A stretch of 64,000 nt of DNA, taken from positions 1 to 64,000 of the forward strand of contig NZ_BAABJZ010000023.1 of the NCBI RefSeq assembly GCF_039543565.1, written 5' to 3'. The notes under the pieces are model-generated. The model saw nothing but the letters and a program-made list of their open reading frames with translations. It made no database searches and was not told the DNA's origin. This document shows positions 60,592-64,000 of the stretch, one piece after another. This DNA comes from Ferrimonas pelagia. Lineage in GTDB: Bacteria; Pseudomonadota; Gammaproteobacteria; Enterobacterales; Shewanellaceae. The first letter of the stretch is position 1, and every line of letters begins with the position of its first letter. Both the position numbers and the translations under genes were made by a program.

Positions 60592-61659
60592 TTAAATTCC
60601 TCGCTCGCGCTGCCAAGGGCGCACTTGTTGTCCCTCGACCAACTGCTCGCCGCCGACGGCCACGATCTTGTCACCGGCGGCCAGCCCTTGGGTGATCTCT
60701 CCTTGTGGGTTGAGCCGCAGCAGCACCAGCTCCAGCGTCATGTCGGCTTTGATGCGCCAGACTCGGGCACGGTTGGCGTTGCGATCCATCAGTGCACTGT
60801 CCGGCAGCGTCAGGGCGGTGGGACGATCCAGCGGGTTATCCAGCGCCACTTGGGCGGTCATGCCCGGCAGGATATTGAGCCCTTTGGGTCGCTGCACGGT
60901 GAGCAGCACCGGGTAGCTGTTGGTGTCCGGATCGGGCTGGGGCGAGATCTCCTTGAGATAGCCATCCAGCTGCTGGCCGGGAAAGGCGTCAAAGGTGATC
61001 ACAGGACGGGCGTCGTCCACCGAAGCCAACACCTGGCGATATTGGATGGGCAGGTTAAACATCACATCCAGCTGGGCATCGCTTTGCAGGTTTAACACCG
61101 GCTGATTGGCGCCGACCACTTCAAATGGGCGGGCGTGGGTCAAGGAGATCTGGCCATCAAAGGGGGCGGTCAAACGGGTGTAGCGCAGCTCGGTTTTGGC
61201 CTGCTCCAGCTGGGCTTGCGCGACCGTCAGTTGGGTTTGAGAGCGATCCCACTGATCGTCACTGATCAACTGCCGGGCGTGCAGTTTGGTGTCACGTTCA
61301 AGCCGGGCCTTCGCCAGCTGATACTCCGCCTGGCGCGCCTCGACAGCGACCTGATAATCGGAGGGATCCAGCTCGGCCAGCGTCTGGCCGGCTTTGACGT
61401 CATCGCCCATGCGGACGTGCTGGGCACGGATCTCGCCGGGTACCTGAAACGCCATACGGGCGCGATTATTGGCTTCGACCTGTCCGGAAAAGCGAATGGT
61501 TTGATGGTCCGCCAGTGCGGGGATCTCAATGATTTTGACAGGCTTAATGCCACTTAACTGCGGCTCTGCTTGGGCTGAGAAGTTAAGGCTGAGCACTACG
61601 CCAACGGTGAGGATGGCGGCCAAACTGAACAACTTAAGTTTGGGGGAGAGCGGTTTCAT
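60592..61659 (-). CDS. RND periplasmic adaptor protein
   Basis: A 355-residue membrane fusion protein, first gene of the efflux operon. An N-terminal hydrophobic segment (LKLFSLAAILTVGVVLSLNFSAQA) acts as signal peptide or anchor, with no lipobox. PGEIRAQHVRMGDDVKAGQ and RLTAPFDGQISLTHAR are the lipoyl halves flanking a coiled-coil hairpin. ATG 61659 is chosen with AGGGACGAAG just upstream; upstream codons run through the operator repeats and are not coding. Sequence differs clearly from the second adaptor, so they are not recent duplicates. Confidence 0.92.
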   Translation of the reverse strand: MKPLSPKLKLFSLAAILTVGVVLSLNFSAQAEPQLSGIKPVKIIEIPALADHQTIRFSGQVEANNRARMAFQVPGEIRAQHVRMGDDVKAGQTLAELDPSDYQVAVEARQAEYQLAKARLERDTKLHARQLISDDQWDRSQTQLTVAQAQLEQAKTELRYTRLTAPFDGQISLTHARPFEVVGANQPVLNLQSDAQLDVMFNLPIQYRQVLASVDDARPVITFDAFPGQQLDGYLKEISPQPDPDTNSYPVLLTVQRPKGLNILPGMTAQVALDNPLDRPTALTLPDSALMDRNANRARVWRIKADMTLELVLLRLNPQGEITQGLAAGDKIVAVGGEQLVEGQQVRPWQRERGI

Positions 61660-61683
61660 CTTCGTCCCTTTACTGTTGGGCTG

Positions 61684-61779
61684 GTAACTATACATGCGGA
61701 TAATATATTTACTGTCCGAATGGATAGCAAGTATATTATCCATGTGGACAGTAAATTTACTGCACTAGTGGATAGTAAA
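61684..61779. repeat. Four abutting 24-bp palindromic operators
   Basis: The segment divides exactly into four consecutive 24-bp units starting at 61684, 61708, 61732 and 61756. Each is an imperfect palindrome of the form TTTACTRTCC-N4-GGAYAGTAAA. Units two to four match well, the first is degenerate but keeps 15 of 20 arm positions. They lie between the divergent efflux operon and tetR and cover the predicted efflux promoter, so they are the likely binding sites of the TetR regulator. Confidence 0.8.
61702..61730 (-). promoter_or_regulatory. Predicted promoter of the RND efflux operon
   Basis: On the minus strand TTGCTA (61725-61730) and TATATT (61702-61707) are separated by exactly 17 nt, giving a start near 61695, about 36 nt before the first adaptor ATG. 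The promoter sits inside operator units one and two, so bound repressor would block polymerase. Confidence 0.6.
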
Positions 61780-61857
61780 GTTGGCGTGATCGGGCATAAT
61801 AGGGCCCATCACGGCGACCTATCTGGATGAGTGGCCGTAATGAGTATAGGTAAGCGT

Positions 61858-62562
61858 ATGGTTGAGAAACGTTCAGGCAGACAAAGCGCCGACAATGCAG
61901 AACACACCAAAGAGCAGATCTTGTGTGCCGCCGCGGCGCTGTTTTGCGAAAAAGGGTATGACAAAGTGTCGGTGAGGGAGATCAGTGAACGTGCGGGGGT
62001 TTCCCACGGCCTTATTCGTCATCACTTCGGTGCCAAGCAACTGGTTTGGGAGCGGATCTGTGACGGCGTGCATCAGGAGTTTGGCCAGATCCTCGAACGA
62101 CTGGTCTCGGAGATGGATCCGTCGATGCTGGCCAACGTGCGCCTGTATACCTTGATGAGCCGGTTGACGGCCACCCTGCTACTGGATCCCCGTCCCTGTC
62201 AGTTAATGGCCGGTGCGGTTCGGGAAAATACCGAACTGTTTGATTACCTTAAGGATCATCCTGCCGCCATGGTGATGCCTATCGAGCAGGCTCTGAAGGA
62301 GGCGCAGGACGCCGGCTTTATGCGTGACTCCAGCGTTGAGGAGCTCAAGTGGATGATGATTGTCCACCTCGATGCGGCAACGACCCTGACGCCCATGTTG
62401 CTGGAAACCTTTGGCGAAGATAAGAGCTTAGCGCTGTACCGCCACTGGCTGATGTATTGCCGCAGTTTGGGCTCGATGCTCGGGATCGAACACGACAGCT
62501 TCCCGCATCCGGCGACGCTGGAAGAGAGCGCAATCGAACGCATCTGCGGACTATCCTGCTAA
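61858..62562 (+). CDS. TetR/AcrR-family regulator of the efflux operon
   Basis: A 234-residue repressor. The N-terminal helix-turn-helix domain spans about residues 17-63: KEQILCAAAALFCEKGYDKVSVREISERAGVSHGLIRHHF in sequence order, with VSHGLIRHHF the recognition helix. The C-terminal ligand domain is diverse, as usual. Possible starts are GTG 61831, ATG 61840 and ATG 61858; the last has AGGT six nt upstream and is chosen. It is divergent from the efflux genes and separated by the four operator units, so it probably controls both directions. A terminator follows. Confidence 0.9.
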   Translation: MVEKRSGRQSADNAEHTKEQILCAAAALFCEKGYDKVSVREISERAGVSHGLIRHHFGAKQLVWERICDGVHQEFGQILERLVSEMDPSMLANVRLYTLMSRLTATLLLDPRPCQLMAGAVRENTELFDYLKDHPAAMVMPIEQALKEAQDAGFMRDSSVEELKWMMIVHLDAATTLTPMLLETFGEDKSLALYRHWLMYCRSLGSMLGIEHDSFPHPATLEESAIERICGLSC

Positions 62563-62578
62563 GGCAGACGCCGCTGAT

Positions 62579-62606
62579 CAAAGCCCCGATATGGATCTGG
62601 GCTTTT
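62579..62606 (+). terminator. Terminator after tetR
   Basis: AAAGCCC and GGGCTTT arms with a 12-nt loop, followed by TTACGTTTTT, about 17 nt past the tetR stop. Confidence 0.75.
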
Positions 62607-62707
62607 TACGTTTTTAGGGGACACCCGCGGTACCTAAGCCAATGCCGTCGTCAGTCACTGAGCGCTTAGCAGGCGCGGTCGATTGACTCCTGCTGATTAG
62701 GGGCTCG

Positions 62708-64000
62708 TCACTTGCGGGCTTTGAACAGGCGCAAACGGCTGGCATTGCTGACCACGGTGATGGAGGACAACGCCATCGCCGCCCCGGCGATCATCGGGTT
62801 GAGCAGGGTGCCGGTCAGCGGGTAGAGCACACCGGCAGCAACGGGAATGCCGATGCTGTTGTAAATAAAGGCCCCCAGCAGATTCTGATGCATGTTCTTT
62901 AGCGTCGCACGGGACAGTTGCAGTGCGTCGACCGCGCTCATCAAGCTATGGCGGATCAGGGTGAAGTGGGCACTCTCTTTGGCGATGTCACTGCCGCTGC
63001 CCATCGCCATGCTAACGTGCGCAGCGGCTAGGGCCGGGGCGTCGTTGATGCCATCGCCGATCATCAATACGTTGCGGCCCTCTGCACTGAGCTGCTCCAC
63101 CAAGGCCGCTTTTTCACCGGGCTGAACGCCGGCATACACGTCATCGATGTTGGCCTGTTTGGCGATCGCCCGAGCGGTTTTTTCTGTGTCGCCGGTCATC
63201 ATGATCACCCGCTTGCCCATGGCCTGCAGTTGGGCCACCGCGGCGGCACTGTCCTCGCGCAGGGGATCGCTGACGCCCAATACCGCGATGACTTCTCCCT
63301 CTCGGGCCACAAATATTGGCGTCGCGCCTTGCTCGCTGATGGCGTCGGCGTGCGCCTGGGGCGCGGTCGAAAGAGTGGGCATCAAGCTGGCGTTGCCGAT
63401 CTGCCACTGCTGGCCGTCGAGCGAGGCGCTGATCCCCTTACCCGGATGCGCCTGAAACGCCGAGGGCTTCGATGGCGCCGTCAGGTAGGGACGTAAGGCC
63501 ATCGCCAACGGGTGCTCGGAGTGGGCTTCGATGGCGGCGACGGCGTTGAGCAGTATCGCCTTATCACCTTGATAGATATGGCTGTGGGTCAGCTTGGGCT
63601 GGCCCTGGGTGAGGGTGCCGGTTTTATCCAGCACCACGGTATCGATGGCGTTGGTTAGCTGTAGTGCGGCGGCGTCCCGCACCAGAATGCCCAACTCGGC
63701 GGCGCGGCCCACCCCAATGTTGACCGACATCGGCGTCGCCAGACCCAGGGCGCAAGGGCAGGCAATGATCAGCACGGTGGTGGTGGTCACCAGCATGTAG
63801 CTGATCTTCGGCTCGGGGCCGAACAGGCCCCAAACCACCGCGGTCAATACCGCGATCGCTACGACCACGGGCACGAACACGGCGGCGATCCGATCCACCA
63901 GGCGGGCCAGCGCCGGCTTGGAGTTTTGCGCCGTGCGGACCATGTCAACGATATGGGCCAGCAGGGTGTCACTGCCGGTGGCGGTCACCTCATAATCCAA
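62708..64000 (-). CDS. copA: Cu+-exporting P1B-type ATPase CopA (N-terminus beyond window)
   Basis: The C-terminal ~430 residues of a heavy-metal P-type ATPase; the gene continues past the right edge, so the metal-binding domains and first helices are missing. The transmembrane metal site is CPC in LIIACPCALGLATP, the phosphorylated Asp is in DKTGTLTQG, the P1B-specific histidine lies in SEHPLA, and TGD, GDGINDAPALA and the hinge are intact. The last helix pair carries YNSIGIPVAAGVLYPLTG and ends with MALSSITVVSNASRLR, the conserved Met-Ser-Ser Cu+ specificity motif. Exports Cu+ (and Ag+) from the cytoplasm. No cueR-like regulator is in view. Confidence 0.93.
   Translation of the reverse strand: MDYEVTATGSDTLLAHIVDMVRTAQNSKPALARLVDRIAAVFVPVVVAIAVLTAVVWGLFGPEPKISYMLVTTTTVLIIACPCALGLATPMSVNIGVGRAAELGILVRDAAALQLTNAIDTVVLDKTGTLTQGQPKLTHSHIYQGDKAILLNAVAAIEAHSEHPLAMALRPYLTAPSKPSAFQAHPGKGISASLDGQQWQIGNASLMPTLSTAPQAHADAISEQGATPIFVAREGEVIAVLGVSDPLREDSAAAVAQLQAMGKRVIMMTGDTEKTARAIAKQANIDDVYAGVQPGEKAALVEQLSAEGRNVLMIGDGINDAPALAAAHVSMAMGSGSDIAKESAHFTLIRHSLMSAVDALQLSRATLKNMHQNLLGAFIYNSIGIPVAAGVLYPLTGTLLNPMIAGAAMALSSITVVSNASRLRLFKARK

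Noticed and set aside
1..64000. CRISPR arrays, tRNA or rRNA genes
   Set aside because: Scanned by eye for regularly spaced repeats, cloverleaf or T-loop (GGTTCGANTCC) patterns and rRNA-like sequence; none found, though a formal search was not possible.

Overview
The window is a chromosomal stretch from a gammaproteobacterium with moderately high GC. Three gene neighbourhoods point to the Shewanella/Ferrimonas/Vibrio side of the class: ptsH-ptsI-crr next to cysK, cysZ divergent from smc-zipA-ligA, and a DUF4212/sodium-solute symporter pair beside a cyclic-nucleotide/CBS/DUF294 protein. A canonical Smc (not MukB) sits beside zipA, and the DUF3332 and DUF3081 families also occur. An Alteromonadales-type marine bacterium is the best guess; this is inference and no genus is assigned. 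I saw no rRNA, tRNA or CRISPR array.

Layout. 1-6300: cold-shock protein, a metal-ligand-poor amidohydrolase, a group II truncated globin, a Dph6-like ATP pyrophosphatase, an isochorismatase-like hydrolase with a GNAT acetyltransferase, then the yffB-dapE-M15 peptidase operon on the minus strand. 6478-7710: FMN riboswitch controlling an EamA-type (RibN-like) transporter. 7717-10295: ptsH-ptsI-crr with an unusually divergent Enzyme I and a promoter framed by an 11-bp inverted repeat. 10310-18863: chemoreceptor, cysK, RDD membrane protein, ilvIH, VOC protein, xpt and a small protein. 18896-28904: DUF5916 outer-membrane protein, cysZ, smc-zipA and ligA. 29071-38710: SDR-like protein, SIMPL protein, solute symporter operon, DUF294 signalling protein with DnaQ-like exonuclease, DUF3081 protein and a degenerate GGDEF-EAL (LapD-like) protein.

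39383-45300 is a gene-poor, AT-richer accessory stretch. It holds a DUF3332 lipoprotein, a small ribbon-helix-helix-like protein with a palindrome over its promoter, an endonuclease/exonuclease/phosphatase protein, palindromic intergenic repeats, an orphan gene, and an MscS-type channel gene broken by a perfect 10-bp tandem duplication. 45464-51982 carries envelope and cation genes: a double universal stress protein, ZntB, MgtE, then a tight operon of retropepsin-like protease, RimK ATP-grasp ligase, aspartoacylase-like hydrolase and a small MscS channel. 51983-53330 is a scar where a decayed phage-type integrase abuts the 3' end of a decayed Oar-like TonB receptor.

53458-64000: an ABC exporter, adenosine deaminase, an RND efflux operon (two adaptors plus permease) divergent from a TetR regulator, and the C-terminal two thirds of a Cu+-type P1B ATPase cut by the window edge. 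Between the efflux operon and tetR lie four abutting 24-bp palindromic operator copies, the clearest undescribed regulatory architecture in the window. Other notable points are the 10-bp frameshifting duplication in the channel gene, the rimK-type ligase/hydrolase operon, and the inverted repeat bracketing the ptsH promoter.
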